Of a stretch of 64,000 bases of DNA, positions 46,793 to 55,743 are shown one piece after another. The DNA lies in assembly GCF_000217955.3 (NCBI RefSeq), contig NZ_AFOY02000027.1:1-64000 (forward strand). Direction: 5' to 3'. Origin of the DNA: Pseudomonas fluorescens HK44. Lineage in GTDB: Bacteria > Pseudomonadota > Gammaproteobacteria > Pseudomonadales > Pseudomonadaceae. The translations under genes and the position numbers were made by a program. Under the pieces are notes generated by a model. The model saw only the letters and a list, made by a program, of their open reading frames with translations. It searched no databases and was not told where the DNA came from. Position 1 is the stretch's first letter. Each line of letters begins with the position of its first letter.

Positions 46793-47784
46793 ATGAACAA
46801 AGTAGCTATTGCCGCCATCGATCTGGGAAAACACTCTTTCCATCTACACGCGCAAGATGATCGTGGTCATGAGCTTTACCGCAAAAAGTTTACTCGTGCG
46901 GCGCTCATGCAGCACCTGATGAATCTCGAACCCTGCACCGTTGTGATGGAAGCCTGCGGCGGAGCCCACTTCATGGCGCAGGAGGTCGCGAAGCTGGGAC
47001 ATACGCCCAAGCTCATTGCCCCGCATCTCGTACGCCCTTACGTGAAAAGCAACAAAAACGACTTCGCTGATGCCGAGCGATCTGCGAGGCGGCGACTCGT
47101 CCAACAATGCGCTTTGTACACCCCAAAACCCAGGCTCAGCAGCTGCTGGCCATGCTCAACTCGACACGCGATTCGTTCATCAAAGAGCGCACCGCGACCG
47201 TCAATCGGATTCACGCAGCGCTTTTGGAGGTCGGCGTCAGTCTGGCCACAGGCTTCAAGCCCATCAAAGAACTGCCCGCTCGGCTTGAAGCGAGTTCAAT
47301 TCCTGTGCCCATCAAAAAACTTCTGACGAGGTTGCAGGAGCACTTCACCTATCTGGATGGGCAGATCAAGACGCTGGACAAGGAAGTGGAATGCCAGGCC
47401 GCCGAAGATGATCTGGCGGCTCGTTTGATGACCATGCCCTGCGTAGGCCCGATCACCTCCAGCGTCCTGGCTGCCGAATTGGGCGATGGCAAGCAGTTCA
47501 AATGCGGCCGAGGCTATTCGGCCTCAATCGGGCTGATACCCAAACAGCATTCTACGGGCGGCAAGACCGTCCTGCTGGGCATCAGCAAGCGAGGTGATCG
47601 CAACCAGCGGCGCCTGCTTGTCCAATGTGCCCGTGTTTACCTGATGCAACTGGACCGACAGAAAGGCTGGCTGGCGGACTGGGTCCGGCAGCTATTGGCC
47701 CACCATCACTCCAACCATGTGGTCTGCGCGCTGGCCAACAAGCTGGCAAGGATCGCCTGGGCGATTGCTGGCCCACCACACTGA
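46793..47784 (+). pseudogene. IS1111-type DEDD transposase, one-base frameshift
   Basis: The first frame reads MNKVAIAAIDLGKHSFHLHAQ (first Asp), VVMEACGGAHF (Glu) and KSNKNDFADAE (Asp pair). At about 47077 the expected GAGGCGATC is GAGCGATC, one G short. The other frame continues AICEAASRPTMRFVHPKTQAQQ through CVGPITSSVLAAELGDGKQF and GYSASIGLIPKQHS, which holds the catalytic Ser, to the stop at 47782-47784. All catalytic residues are present across the two frames. The full length would be about 330 residues. Confidence 0.85.
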
Positions 47785-48050
47785 ATTTGATGCAGGGCCA
47801 ACCGCGATGAACGCCTGACCCTGCTGTCACCCGAGCACCACCCACCTGGTTTTGCGATGCTGGATAACAGATGACGTGAACGGCTAACCGGCCTGACGAC
47901 AACCCTGAGCTCCCACACGGCTGAAAGGCCGTTCGAATAATTAGGATCGTTAGGCATCGATTCTCATCGAGGCGCGGGGTTGCCACCCCACACAGACGCC
48001 GGATAGATGAAAGCAAGCCAAACACGCATCAAAAACAGTATTGCAGAAAA
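47785..48050 (+). ncRNA. candidate guide (bridge/seek) RNA region of the IS1111 element
   Basis: The 266 bases between the transposase stop and the right inverted repeat contain no protein. IS1111-group elements carry their target-specifying RNA in this 3' noncoding end. Several short complementary stretches exist (for example GGTGCTC/GAGCACC-like pairs near 47830 and GAATAATTAGG near 47935), but I did not fold it. The call is by position only. Confidence 0.4.
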
Positions 48051-48062
48051 GGGGGTAACCAT

Positions 48063-48107
48063 AGATGTGGGAGCGAGCCTGCTCCGGGCGGCGTTCCGAC
48101 GATAGCA
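48063..48107. repeat. REP sequence right of the IS1111 element
   Basis: GTGGGAGCGAGCCTGCTC follows the right inverted repeat within a few bases and is the inverse of the left REP at 46655. The loop-side GGCGGCGTTCCGACGATAG is a common variant next to such REPs. Confidence 0.75.
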
Positions 48108-48139
48108 GTTTTATTGGCGCCGCATCACTTCAGGCAAAC

Positions 48140-48784
48140 TCAGCGCTTATTCAAAACACTCGCCAACCGATCCCCACCCAACTGAATCACCGCCACCAGC
48201 ATCACCAGCAACACAATCACCGTCAGCATGATCTGGCTATCGAACCGCTGATACCCGTAGCGATACGCAATATCCCCCAAGCCGCCGGCACCAATGGCTC
48301 CGGCCATCGCCGAGGAATTGATCATGGTCACCAACGTGATGGTGAAACCACCGACGATTCCCGGCAGCGCCTCAGGCAACAACACGTGCCAGACGATATG
48401 CCAGCGTCGGCAGCCCATGGCCTGGGCGGCCTCGATCAACCCGTGGTCGACCTCGCGCAAGCTGACCTCGGCGATGCGCGCAAAGAATGGCGTGGCGGCG
48501 ATGGTCAGCGGCACCACGGCGGCCCAGACGCCGTAGGTGGTGCCGACGATCAAGCGGGTGAAGGGGATCAGCGCGACCATCAGAATCAGAAACGGAATCG
48601 AGCGGAACAGGTTGACGAAGGCCCCCAGCGCGCGGTTCAGCGCGGGTGCTTGATAGATGCCACCCTTGGAACTGGTGACCAGAATCACCGCCAGCGGAAT
48701 ACCCGCCAACAGCGCGATCAACGACGACACGCCGACCATCAGAAAGGTGTCGATAACGCCCTGCAACAATCGATCAAACCACAT
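48140..48784 (-). CDS. metI: MetI-type ABC importer permease
   Basis: The 214-residue permease starts at MWFDRLLQGVIDTFLMVGVSS, overlapping the metN end by 11 bp. It has five or so membrane segments and the EAA loop LIEAAQAMGCRRWHIVWHVLLPEALPGI. MetI proteins form the channel of D/L-methionine importers. In this place, beside sulfur-oxidising flavoenzymes, the importer may carry methionine or another sulfur compound. It is the last gene of metQ-metN-metI. Confidence 0.9.
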   Translation of the reverse strand: MWFDRLLQGVIDTFLMVGVSSLIALLAGIPLAVILVTSSKGGIYQAPALNRALGAFVNLFRSIPFLILMVALIPFTRLIVGTTYGVWAAVVPLTIAATPFFARIAEVSLREVDHGLIEAAQAMGCRRWHIVWHVLLPEALPGIVGGFTITLVTMINSSAMAGAIGAGGLGDIAYRYGYQRFDSQIMLTVIVLLVMLVAVIQLGGDRLASVLNKR

Positions 48785-49898
48785 AACCCAGCACCTCCAC
48801 CTGTTGCGCCCAGTGACTGGCGCGTTGACGCAATGCTTCGGCACCGAGGGACGAACCGGTCACCGCCAATAACAATTGCCCTAGAGCATGCCCCTGAATC
48901 CGTTCAACGCCGCCTTGCAGCAAGCGCACGCGCCCGCCGAGGGCACTGAACAGCGCCGCCAGGTCGGGCTCATCATTGCTGTTGCCGGTGAACTGCAAGC
49001 GCAGCACTACCGCGGCTTCCGACGATTGCGCTTGCGCCTGCAACCGGCTTTGCAGTTGGTCCGGCAAGCCGTGTTGCAGAGGCGCCAGCAGGGTTTTACT
49101 GACCTCGTGCTGCGGGTTGCCAAACACTTCCCAAACCGGCCCTTGCTCGACAATCCGCCCGTGCTCGAGCACCACCACCCGATCACAGATATCGCGGATT
49201 ACCGCCATTTCGTGAGTGATCAGAATGATCGTCAGCCCGAGGCGCTGATTGATCTCGCGCAACAGGCTGAGGATCGACTGCGTGGTCTCCGGGTCGAGGG
49301 CCGAGGTGGCCTCGTCGCAAAGCAGAATCGCTGGGTCATGCACTAGCGCCCGGGCAATGCCGACGCGCTGTTTTTGCCCACCCGAAAGCTGCGCCGGATA
49401 GGCCGTGTGTTTGCCTTGCAGACCGACCAGTTGCAGCAGCTCACGGACCTTCTGTTCACGCTCGGCTTTTGGCACTCCCGCGACCTTGAGCGGCAGCTCG
49501 ACGTTCTGCCACACGGTTTTCGCCGACATCAGGTTGAAGTGCTGAAAGATCATGCCGATCCGCCGCCGCAGCGCGACCAGACGGTCCTCATCGAACTCGC
49601 CGATGTCCACCTGATCGATCAGCACCCGCCCCGTGCTCGGTTGTTCGAGGCGGTTGATGGTGCGGATCAACGAGGACTTGCCGGCACCGCTGCGGCCGAT
49701 GATGCCGAACACTTCACCGCGCTGGATCGCCAGGTCGATGCCGTGCAGCGCAGCGACCGGGCCTTGCTCGCCGTTGTAGTTTTTACCCAGGCCGATAAAG
49801 CGCACATGGGCGCGATTGAGTTCAGGGTGCAGCTCGGTCTGTTCTGCACTGCTGGACGGTGAGGTTTGCAGTCGAAGCTGGGCGTTGGCGGCATTCAT
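48774..49898 (-). CDS. metN: MetN-type ABC importer ATP-binding protein
   Basis: The 374-residue ATPase has Walker A GRSGAGKSS, signature LSGGQKQRVGIARAL, Walker B ILLCDEATSALD and His switch LITHEM. The C-terminal about 100 residues form the ACT-like NIL domain of MetN proteins, which senses methionine and inhibits transport. The N-terminus is extended by about 30 residues (RLQTSPSSSAEQTELH) before the ATPase domain. It lies 2 bp after metQ and overlaps metI. Confidence 0.92.
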   Translation of the reverse strand: MNAANAQLRLQTSPSSSAEQTELHPELNRAHVRFIGLGKNYNGEQGPVAALHGIDLAIQRGEVFGIIGRSGAGKSSLIRTINRLEQPSTGRVLIDQVDIGEFDEDRLVALRRRIGMIFQHFNLMSAKTVWQNVELPLKVAGVPKAEREQKVRELLQLVGLQGKHTAYPAQLSGGQKQRVGIARALVHDPAILLCDEATSALDPETTQSILSLLREINQRLGLTIILITHEMAVIRDICDRVVVLEHGRIVEQGPVWEVFGNPQHEVSKTLLAPLQHGLPDQLQSRLQAQAQSSEAAVVLRLQFTGNSNDEPDLAALFSALGGRVRLLQGGVERIQGHALGQLLLAVTGSSLGAEALRQRASHWAQQVEVLGYVV

Positions 49899-49900
49899 GG

Positions 49901-50710
49901 TCAGCCTTCCCAGCCAGCTTGGTAGAGCTTGCCGTGGGCTTTATCCAGCGCGGCGCGAACCACCGGCGAATGCTGGTAGATGTCGACGAACCGGATCAGG
50001 CGCGGGTCGGTTTTGCTTTTCGGCTGGATCACGAACTGGATCACGTATTCCTTGTGGTCGAGACCGTCGAACAGCAGCGCTGACGTGGCATCAAAGGTCT
50101 TGGCCAGACGAATGTAGGCCGGGTAGCCCTGCACCAGATCGGCGTCGTCATACGCACGCACCAGTTGCACGGCTTCGACCTGAAGGATTTTCAGTTTTTT
50201 CGGACTGGCGACGATATCGTCTTCGGTGGCCTTGTAACCCACACCCGGTTTGAGGCTGATCAACCCGGCCTTGGCCAGCAGTTGCAAACCGCGACCGCTG
50301 TTGATCGGGTCGTTGGCGATGGTCACGCTGGCACCCTCGGGAAGCTCGTCGAAGCTTTTGTATTTCTTCGAGTACAGGCCGACGTTGTTGATGATGCCCG
50401 GCGCAAACGGCACCAGATCAAAACCGGCGGCGGCCTTGGCGTTTTCCAGAAACGGAATGTGCTGGAAGTAGTTCACATCGATGTCGCCCGAGGCCAGGCT
50501 GACGTTCGGTGCAATCCAGTCGCTGAACTCCACCAGCTCGACCTTCAGGCCTTGTTTGCCGGCCTCTTCGACTGCCGCTTCCAGCGGGATGGCGAAGGCG
50601 GCGGTGGTGCCGATTTTCAGCGGTGCGTCGGCGGCGAACGCTACCGAACTGAAGAGGCCGAGGGCCAGGGCCAGTGCTTTGACTGGGAGGGTGAGCAGGT
50701 TGTTTTTCAT
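49901..50710 (-). CDS. metQ: MetQ/NlpA-family substrate-binding protein
   Basis: The 269-residue protein has a signal peptide (LALALGLFSSVAFA) without a lipobox Cys, so it is probably a free periplasmic protein. The mature part follows the MetQ pattern: LKVELVEFSDWIAPNVSLASGDIDVNYFQHIPFLE and GASVTIANDPINSGRGLQLLAKAGLI. It delivers methionine or a related sulfur compound to MetNI. It is first of the three-gene unit and has a REPIN upstream. Confidence 0.9.
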   Translation of the reverse strand: MKNNLLTLPVKALALALGLFSSVAFAADAPLKIGTTAAFAIPLEAAVEEAGKQGLKVELVEFSDWIAPNVSLASGDIDVNYFQHIPFLENAKAAAGFDLVPFAPGIINNVGLYSKKYKSFDELPEGASVTIANDPINSGRGLQLLAKAGLISLKPGVGYKATEDDIVASPKKLKILQVEAVQLVRAYDDADLVQGYPAYIRLAKTFDATSALLFDGLDHKEYVIQFVIQPKSKTDPRLIRFVDIYQHSPVVRAALDKAHGKLYQAGWEG

Positions 50711-50750
50711 GATGGGTTTCCAGTCAGTTATTGAATGTGTGACTCATATT

Positions 50751-50882
50751 TGTGGCGAGGGAGCTTGCTCCCGCTGGGCCGCGCAGCGGTCCCAAAACCA
50801 TTCTATGAGGCGTGCCTGTTAAAACTCGGCAGCAGGTTGTGCGACTGCTGCGCAGTCGAGCGGGAGCAAGCTCCCTCGCCAC
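50751..50882. repeat. REPIN
   Basis: TGTGGCGAGGGAGCTTGCTC and its complement ending at 50882 bracket about 90 bp, with CTGCGCAG pairs inside. It separates the monooxygenase gene end from metQ. Confidence 0.85.
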
Positions 50883-50887
50883 TACGG

Positions 50888-52249
50888 TTAGTGTCGGTAG
50901 GTGGATCCTGTATGTTGCTCGGGCAAATACGCCTCTGCGTGAAACAGCTTTTCGCGCAAGGTGCCTTCGTCATAAGCGGTCTTGTACGACCCGCGTCGCT
51001 GCAACTCGGGAATCACCAGGTCGATGAAATCGACATAGCTTTCCGGGGTGACGATGCGGGTCAGGTTGAAGCCATCCAGGCCGGTTTCCGTGATCCAGGA
51101 TTCCAGCTCATCGGCGACCTGCTCAGGCGAGCCGACCACGGTGATGTAGCGGCCGCCCAAGGCGTGTTGCTCCAGCAACTTGCGCCGGGTCCAGTCGTTG
51201 TTTTGCAGGTTCTTGGTGGCGGACTGGATGGCGTTGCTTTTCACGTACTGGATGGGTTCATCGAGTTCGTATTCGGAGAAGTCGATCCCGGTGGACGCCG
51301 AGAAATGCGCGACCCCGGCCTCGGCGCTGGCGTAGCTCAGGTACTCGGCGTGCTTGGTCCAGGCCAACGCCTCGGTTGCACCGACGATCACGTTCAGCCC
51401 CATGAAGACCTTGATGTCCTCGGGGTTACGCCCGGCAGCGGCGGCGCTGGCGCGGACCTTGTCCACCTGCACCTTGGTCGAGGCCTTGTTCTGGCCGCTG
51501 ATGAACACGCACTCGGCGTGTTGCCCGGCGAACACCAGGCCGCGATCCGAACTGCCGGCCTGAAACAGCACTGGCGTGCGCTGCGGCGAGGGTTCGCAGA
51601 GGTGATAACCCTCGACCTGATAGAACTCGCCGTGGTGTTCGACCTTGTGCACTTTGCCCGGTTGGGCGTAGACCCGCTGCTCGCGGTCGTTGATCACCGC
51701 AGCGTTTTCCCAACTGCCTTCCCAGAGTTTGTACAGCACCTCAAGGTACTCATCGGCCTGGTCGTAACGCCGGTCATGTTCGACCTGGGAGCGATGGCCC
51801 ATGGCCTTGGCGGCGCTGTCGAGGTAGCCGGTGACGATGTTCCAGCCGACCCGGCCACGGCTCAGGTGATCGAGGGTCGACATGCGCCGGGCGAACAGGT
51901 AAGGCGGCTCATACGTCAGGTTGGCGGTCAGGCCGAAGCCGAGGTTTCTGGTCACCGCGGCCATGGCCGACACCAGCAGCAGAGGGTCGTTGACCGGCAA
52001 CTGGATCGACTCCTTGAGCGGCACATCGGCCGAGTGCTGGTACACGTCGTACACCCCGACGATGTCGGCGATGAACAGCCCATCGAACAGCCCGCGCTCC
52101 AGCAATTGCGCGAGTTCGGTCCAGTACTCGACGGTCTTGTACTGGGTCGAGTTGTCCCGAGGGTGGGTCCACAGGCCGTGGTTGATGTGCCCGATGCAGT
52201 TCATGTTGAAGGCATTGAGCAGGATCTTCTTTGTCAGAGGCGAGGGCAT
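50888..52249 (-). CDS. flavin-dependent monooxygenase, NtaA/SnaA/DszA family
   Basis: The 453-residue protein has the long-chain FMN monooxygenase pattern: KKILLNAFNMNCIGHINHGLW at the N-terminus, ARRMSTLDHLSRGRVGWNIVTGYLDSAAK and FQAGSSDRGLVFAGQHAECVF. Family members use FMNH2 from a separate reductase to oxidise sulfur- or nitrogen-containing compounds. Examples are dibenzothiophene sulfone (DszA) and nitrilotriacetate (NtaA). No reductase gene is adjacent. It overlaps the SfnB-type gene upstream by one base, so co-expression is certain. The substrate is probably an organosulfur compound. Confidence 0.85.
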   Translation of the reverse strand: MPSPLTKKILLNAFNMNCIGHINHGLWTHPRDNSTQYKTVEYWTELAQLLERGLFDGLFIADIVGVYDVYQHSADVPLKESIQLPVNDPLLLVSAMAAVTRNLGFGLTANLTYEPPYLFARRMSTLDHLSRGRVGWNIVTGYLDSAAKAMGHRSQVEHDRRYDQADEYLEVLYKLWEGSWENAAVINDREQRVYAQPGKVHKVEHHGEFYQVEGYHLCEPSPQRTPVLFQAGSSDRGLVFAGQHAECVFISGQNKASTKVQVDKVRASAAAAGRNPEDIKVFMGLNVIVGATEALAWTKHAEYLSYASAEAGVAHFSASTGIDFSEYELDEPIQYVKSNAIQSATKNLQNNDWTRRKLLEQHALGGRYITVVGSPEQVADELESWITETGLDGFNLTRIVTPESYVDFIDLVIPELQRRGSYKTAYDEGTLREKLFHAEAYLPEQHTGSTYRH

Positions 52250-53442
52250 CAGATAGTCCCCCGCAGTGGCGGGTTTTCATCGTTGAGGTAGTAGTTACCA
52301 ATCGCGTGGTACTTCCAGCGCACCGGGTCGTGCAGGGTGTGCACGCGGGCGTTGCGCCAGTGACGATCCAGCCCGTGCTCGGCGAGGGTAGCCTGGCTGC
52401 CGGACAGTTCGAACAGCGTGCTGCCGGCCGCCAGGGAAATTTCCGTGCTGATGGCGCGCGCCTCGGCTACGGCAATCGAGGCCGCCGCGATCGTTTCGGC
52501 GTTGGTGTCGGCCTGGGCGCGGTCGAGGAATTCGCCTGCGCGTTCCAGCAGTGCTTCCGTCGCATGCAGGCGAATGCTCAGGTGGCCGAAGCTTTTGATC
52601 GTCAGCGGGTCTTCGGTGGCGTTGTCATTGCCGGAGTCGATCCATGGACGGGTTTTGCTCCGTACGAAATGCAGTGCGTCTTCATAAGCGGCGCGGGCAA
52701 TGCCGGTGTCGATGGCCGCATGGAGAATCTGCGCCAGCGGGCCGACCGGGGTCGGGCGTTCGAAGGCACTTTGAAACGGGATCACGTCGTCTGCCGAGAC
52801 GTAGACGTCTTCGAACACCACCGAACCGCTGCCGGTGGTGCGCTGGCCGAAACCGCTCCAGTCATCGATGACCGTCAGGCCCCGGCTGTCATGCGGGACG
52901 AAGGCCAGTTGCTGGACGCCGTTTTCATCGATCGCCGTGGTCGGAATCCGTTGTGCGTAGATGGCCCCGGTGGCGTAGAACTTGCGGCCGTTGATGCGAA
53001 AGCCGTTGCCATCGGGAGTCAGGCTGGTGACCCGGTGATGAGCGGTTTTGGTCCCGAGTTCGGCCAGTGCATTGCCAAAGCGCTGACCGGCGAGGACTTC
53101 GGCGTAGAGGCGCTTTTGCTGCTCGGGCGTACCGTTCACGCGCAGCACTTCGAGGGCATAAAAATGGTTCTGCGGGATCTGCCCCAGTGAACCGTCGGCC
53201 TGGGCGATCAGCGCGATGACCTTGGCCAGGGTGACGTTGGAAACGCCGGCGCCGCCGTATTCCCTCGGCACGCTGATGCCCCACAGGCCAGAGCGCGAAA
53301 AGACTTCCAGTTCGGGGTAGGGCAGGCGTCGTTCACGGTCGCGCAGGGCGCTGTCGCGTTTGAAGCCTTCGGCCAGATCGCTGGCGACGACAAGGGCTTG
53401 CTCATCGCTGGTGATGACCGCGACGGGGTGAGAAAGAGTCAT
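52249..53442 (-). CDS. SfnB-type acyl-CoA-dehydrogenase-like oxidoreductase (copy 1)
   Basis: The 397-residue flavoprotein starts at MTLSHPVAVITSDEQAL with GGAG upstream; the ATG eight codons earlier is not needed. It has the acyl-CoA dehydrogenase fold with SfnB features: LGQIPQNHFYALEVLR, TLTPDGNGFRINGRKFYATGA and WSGFGQRTTGSGSVVFEDV. It ends in GLDRHWRNARVHTLHDPVRWKYHAIGNYYLN. SfnB-type proteins are induced in sulfur starvation and help release sulfur from sulfones or sulfonates. It is a paralogue of the next gene. Confidence 0.88.
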   Translation of the reverse strand: MTLSHPVAVITSDEQALVVASDLAEGFKRDSALRDRERRLPYPELEVFSRSGLWGISVPREYGGAGVSNVTLAKVIALIAQADGSLGQIPQNHFYALEVLRVNGTPEQQKRLYAEVLAGQRFGNALAELGTKTAHHRVTSLTPDGNGFRINGRKFYATGAIYAQRIPTTAIDENGVQQLAFVPHDSRGLTVIDDWSGFGQRTTGSGSVVFEDVYVSADDVIPFQSAFERPTPVGPLAQILHAAIDTGIARAAYEDALHFVRSKTRPWIDSGNDNATEDPLTIKSFGHLSIRLHATEALLERAGEFLDRAQADTNAETIAAASIAVAEARAISTEISLAAGSTLFELSGSQATLAEHGLDRHWRNARVHTLHDPVRWKYHAIGNYYLNDENPPLRGTI

Positions 53443-53481
53443 GTGTTTCTCCAGAGATCTGGTCAAAAGTGTTCTGGTCGT

Positions 53482-54723
53482 TCAGATCCAGGAATGTCGG
53501 GCAGGCTTTGTGCCGTTCAGGTGATAAGTGCCCACGGCGTGGTACTTCCAGCGCACCGGATCGTGCAGGGTGTGCACGCGCGCGTTGCGCCAGTGGCGGT
53601 CGAGGTTGAACTCGGCGAGGGTGGCGCGGCTGCCGGCCAGCTCGAAGAGCTTTTCGCTGGCCAGCAGCGAGATCTCGGTGGTCAGCACCTTGGCTTCGGC
53701 GACCGCGATTGAAGCGCGTGCGGCGGATTCGGCGGTGACCGGCGCGGCGCTGACTTGATCGAGCACTTTCCCGGCTTTGCGCAGCAGCGCTTCGGCGGCG
53801 TGCAGTTCGATTTTCAGTTTGCCGATGTCGGCAATCACGTAGAGGTCATCGCTGGCGCGTTCGACGTTGGCGTCGATCCACGGCCGTGCGCGTTCGCGAA
53901 CGAAGCTGATGGCGTCATCGATGGCACCGCGGGCAATACCGGCGTCGATGGCGGCTTGAATCAGCTGTGATACGGCGCCCTGGATGTTCGGGTTGTCGTT
54001 GATCCGCCAGTTTTCCACCACCAGATCCGCATCGACCCGCACATTGTTCAGCAGCACGGTGCCGCTGGCTGTGGTGCGCTGGCCGAAGCCTGACCAGTCG
54101 TCGATGATGCGCAGCCCCGGAGTACCGCGACGGACGAAGGCGATGACTTGCTTGCCGTCGTCGTTCAGTGCCTTGACCGCGACCCAGTGCGCGAACAGTG
54201 CACCTGTGGAGTAAAACTTTTGACCATTGATGACGTAGCCATCACCGTCGGCGGTGATGCGGGCCTTGAGTTCCAGGGTGTTTTTGGTGCCGCGTTCCGG
54301 GCCGGCGTTGCCGATCCGCCAACCGTCGAGCACGCTCTGGAACAGCTGCTTTTTCTGTCGTTCGTTGGCGGTGTGCTGGAGCAGGTTGAGAATCCCGAAG
54401 TGGTTCTGCGGGATTTGCCCGAGTGCCGGGTCGGCCGCGGAAATGATCGCGAAGACTTCGGCGATGGTGACGAATGAAACATCGGGGCCGCCGAACGCCT
54501 TGCCAATGGCAATACTGCCCAGGCCACTGCGGGTGAATTGTTCGATTTGTGCCCAAGGCAACTTGCGCTGTTGATCGCGTCGCGCGGCTTGCAAGCGGGC
54601 GACCTGAGCGAGTTCACGGGCTGCTTCGAGGGCTTGTGCGTCGTTGCGCAAAACGTGCGCGGGCAACAACAGCGGGGGAATGTCCAGATCACTCTGAACG
54701 TTTGCATCTGCCAAATTAGACAT
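53482..54723 (-). CDS. SfnB-type acyl-CoA-dehydrogenase-like oxidoreductase (copy 2)
   Basis: The 413-residue protein shares the order and motifs of its neighbour: LGQIPQNHFGILNLLQ, YVINGQKFYSTGALFAHW, WSGFGQRTTASGTVLLNNV and FNLDRHWRNARVHTLHDPVRWKYHAVGTYHLN. AAGGAG eight bases upstream supports the start. It has a slightly longer N-terminus. The two tandem copies, 39 bp apart, arose by duplication and may act on different substrates or as a two-component pair with the monooxygenase. It is the first gene of this transcription unit. Confidence 0.88.
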   Translation of the reverse strand: MSNLADANVQSDLDIPPLLLPAHVLRNDAQALEAARELAQVARLQAARRDQQRKLPWAQIEQFTRSGLGSIAIGKAFGGPDVSFVTIAEVFAIISAADPALGQIPQNHFGILNLLQHTANERQKKQLFQSVLDGWRIGNAGPERGTKNTLELKARITADGDGYVINGQKFYSTGALFAHWVAVKALNDDGKQVIAFVRRGTPGLRIIDDWSGFGQRTTASGTVLLNNVRVDADLVVENWRINDNPNIQGAVSQLIQAAIDAGIARGAIDDAISFVRERARPWIDANVERASDDLYVIADIGKLKIELHAAEALLRKAGKVLDQVSAAPVTAESAARASIAVAEAKVLTTEISLLASEKLFELAGSRATLAEFNLDRHWRNARVHTLHDPVRWKYHAVGTYHLNGTKPARHSWI

Positions 54724-54938
54724 CAGCGCCGCTCCTTGGCTGCACGCAATGCCCTGGCGATTTTCACCGGGGTGATTATGTTCCTGACCATACCTACCTC
54801 ACCTCTCATGGATAAGCCGCAGCGTGCGGCGAAATCAAAATCAAGAATGTCCGGTGGTCCGGTTTATATACCCTAAACGCGTATAAAAAATTAATGAACT
54901 AACTTTTAGGAATATGCATAGAAGGCTAGCTCTGTATC

Positions 54939-54970
54939 CTGTGGCGAGGGAGCAAGCTCCCTCGCCACAG
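54939..54970. repeat. compact REP hairpin
   Basis: CTGTGGCGAGGGAGC and GCTCCCTCGCCACAG are fully complementary with only AA between, so two REP arms have been fused without the usual spacer. It lies downstream of the unknown gene at 55003 on the minus strand and may act as its terminator. Confidence 0.8.
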
Positions 54971-55002
54971 TAAGCGCCTTATCGTCGCCAGGGTTCGGCG
55001 GC

Positions 55003-55743
55003 TCATAGCGGGTCTTTGGGTGGTACTTTGAAATACGTATTGGCGCAGCCGACTTTCAAGGTGCGCGCCGGCGCCCAGCGCGAGTTGTTACCGACGCGAT
55101 CGAGGATGCAGTAGGTGACTTCCAGCCGGTTATCTTCACCGGCTTCAAGAATCACTGCTGACGGCACCCAGACGTTGATCGGGTGGCCGACTTCGCCGGG
55201 TTTGATCCTGGGCAAGTCCATGCGCACATCGCCCCAGCGCAGGGTGATTTCATCATCAGCCGCCATGTTCAGATAAGGTTCGATGATCAGTGGCACGCCA
55301 CGTTTGATCTGGTTCGGATTGACCCCGTGACGGCGAATCATCTCGGGAATACCCAATGGCTCCAGGTGCTGGTTTTCATCTGCGCACAGGGTGTGTGGCT
55401 GACCACCCGGGCAGTCGAGTTTGACCTGGACCTGTTTCGCCGCGGACAGCGCCGGGCCTTGTCCGACTTGCATGAGCCGGTAGTGGATACACGAGCTGCC
55501 ATTGCGGATAAAACTCTCGGGAACCCGCAGGTTGAGCGGCTGACCGACTTCTGCGCGGTTGAGCACCCTTGAGGCCACATAGCAGTTGTCCCAGAACAGT
55601 TCGATCAGATCACCTTCGTCCATGCCGGCATAAGGCGGTATCTCGATCAGCAGGTAAGCAGCGGTAGTGATGTTGATGGCGGAGCCGGACGACTGTGTCA
55701 GGCCGGGAGCCGCCAGTTCAACTTTGTTCGACATACAAGTCAT
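55003..55743 (-). CDS. two-repeat protein of unknown function
   Basis: The 246-residue protein starts at MTCMSNKVELAAPG with AAGGAG eight bases upstream. It has no signal peptide. It contains two copies of a beta-rich module of about 85 residues. The first (about 33-110) reads IEIPPYAGMDEGDLIELFW, then LNRAEVGQPLNLRVPESFI. The second (about 150-235) reads IIEPYLNMAADDEITLRWG, then IKPGEVGHPINVWVPSAVI. Both end in a K(L/V)(D/G)C-like stretch. Such modules recall immunoglobulin-like repeats used for binding. It is flanked by an AT-rich gene-free region, and I know no function. Confidence 0.75.
   Translation of the reverse strand: MTCMSNKVELAAPGLTQSSGSAINITTAAYLLIEIPPYAGMDEGDLIELFWDNCYVASRVLNRAEVGQPLNLRVPESFIRNGSSCIHYRLMQVGQGPALSAAKQVQVKLDCPGGQPHTLCADENQHLEPLGIPEMIRRHGVNPNQIKRGVPLIIEPYLNMAADDEITLRWGDVRMDLPRIKPGEVGHPINVWVPSAVILEAGEDNRLEVTYCILDRVGNNSRWAPARTLKVGCANTYFKVPPKDPL

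Larger units (their letters stand above)
46723..48062 (+). mobile_element. IS1111-group (IS110 family) insertion sequence between REP arms
   Basis: Subterminal inverted repeats ATGGCTACCCCC (46723-46734) and GGGGGTAACCAT (48051-48062) match at 11 of 12 positions. They bound a DEDD-type transposase gene with a short left and a long right noncoding end. True ends should lie a few bases outside the repeats, as in the IS1111 group. REP sequences flank both sides. The transposase is frameshifted. Confidence 0.8.
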
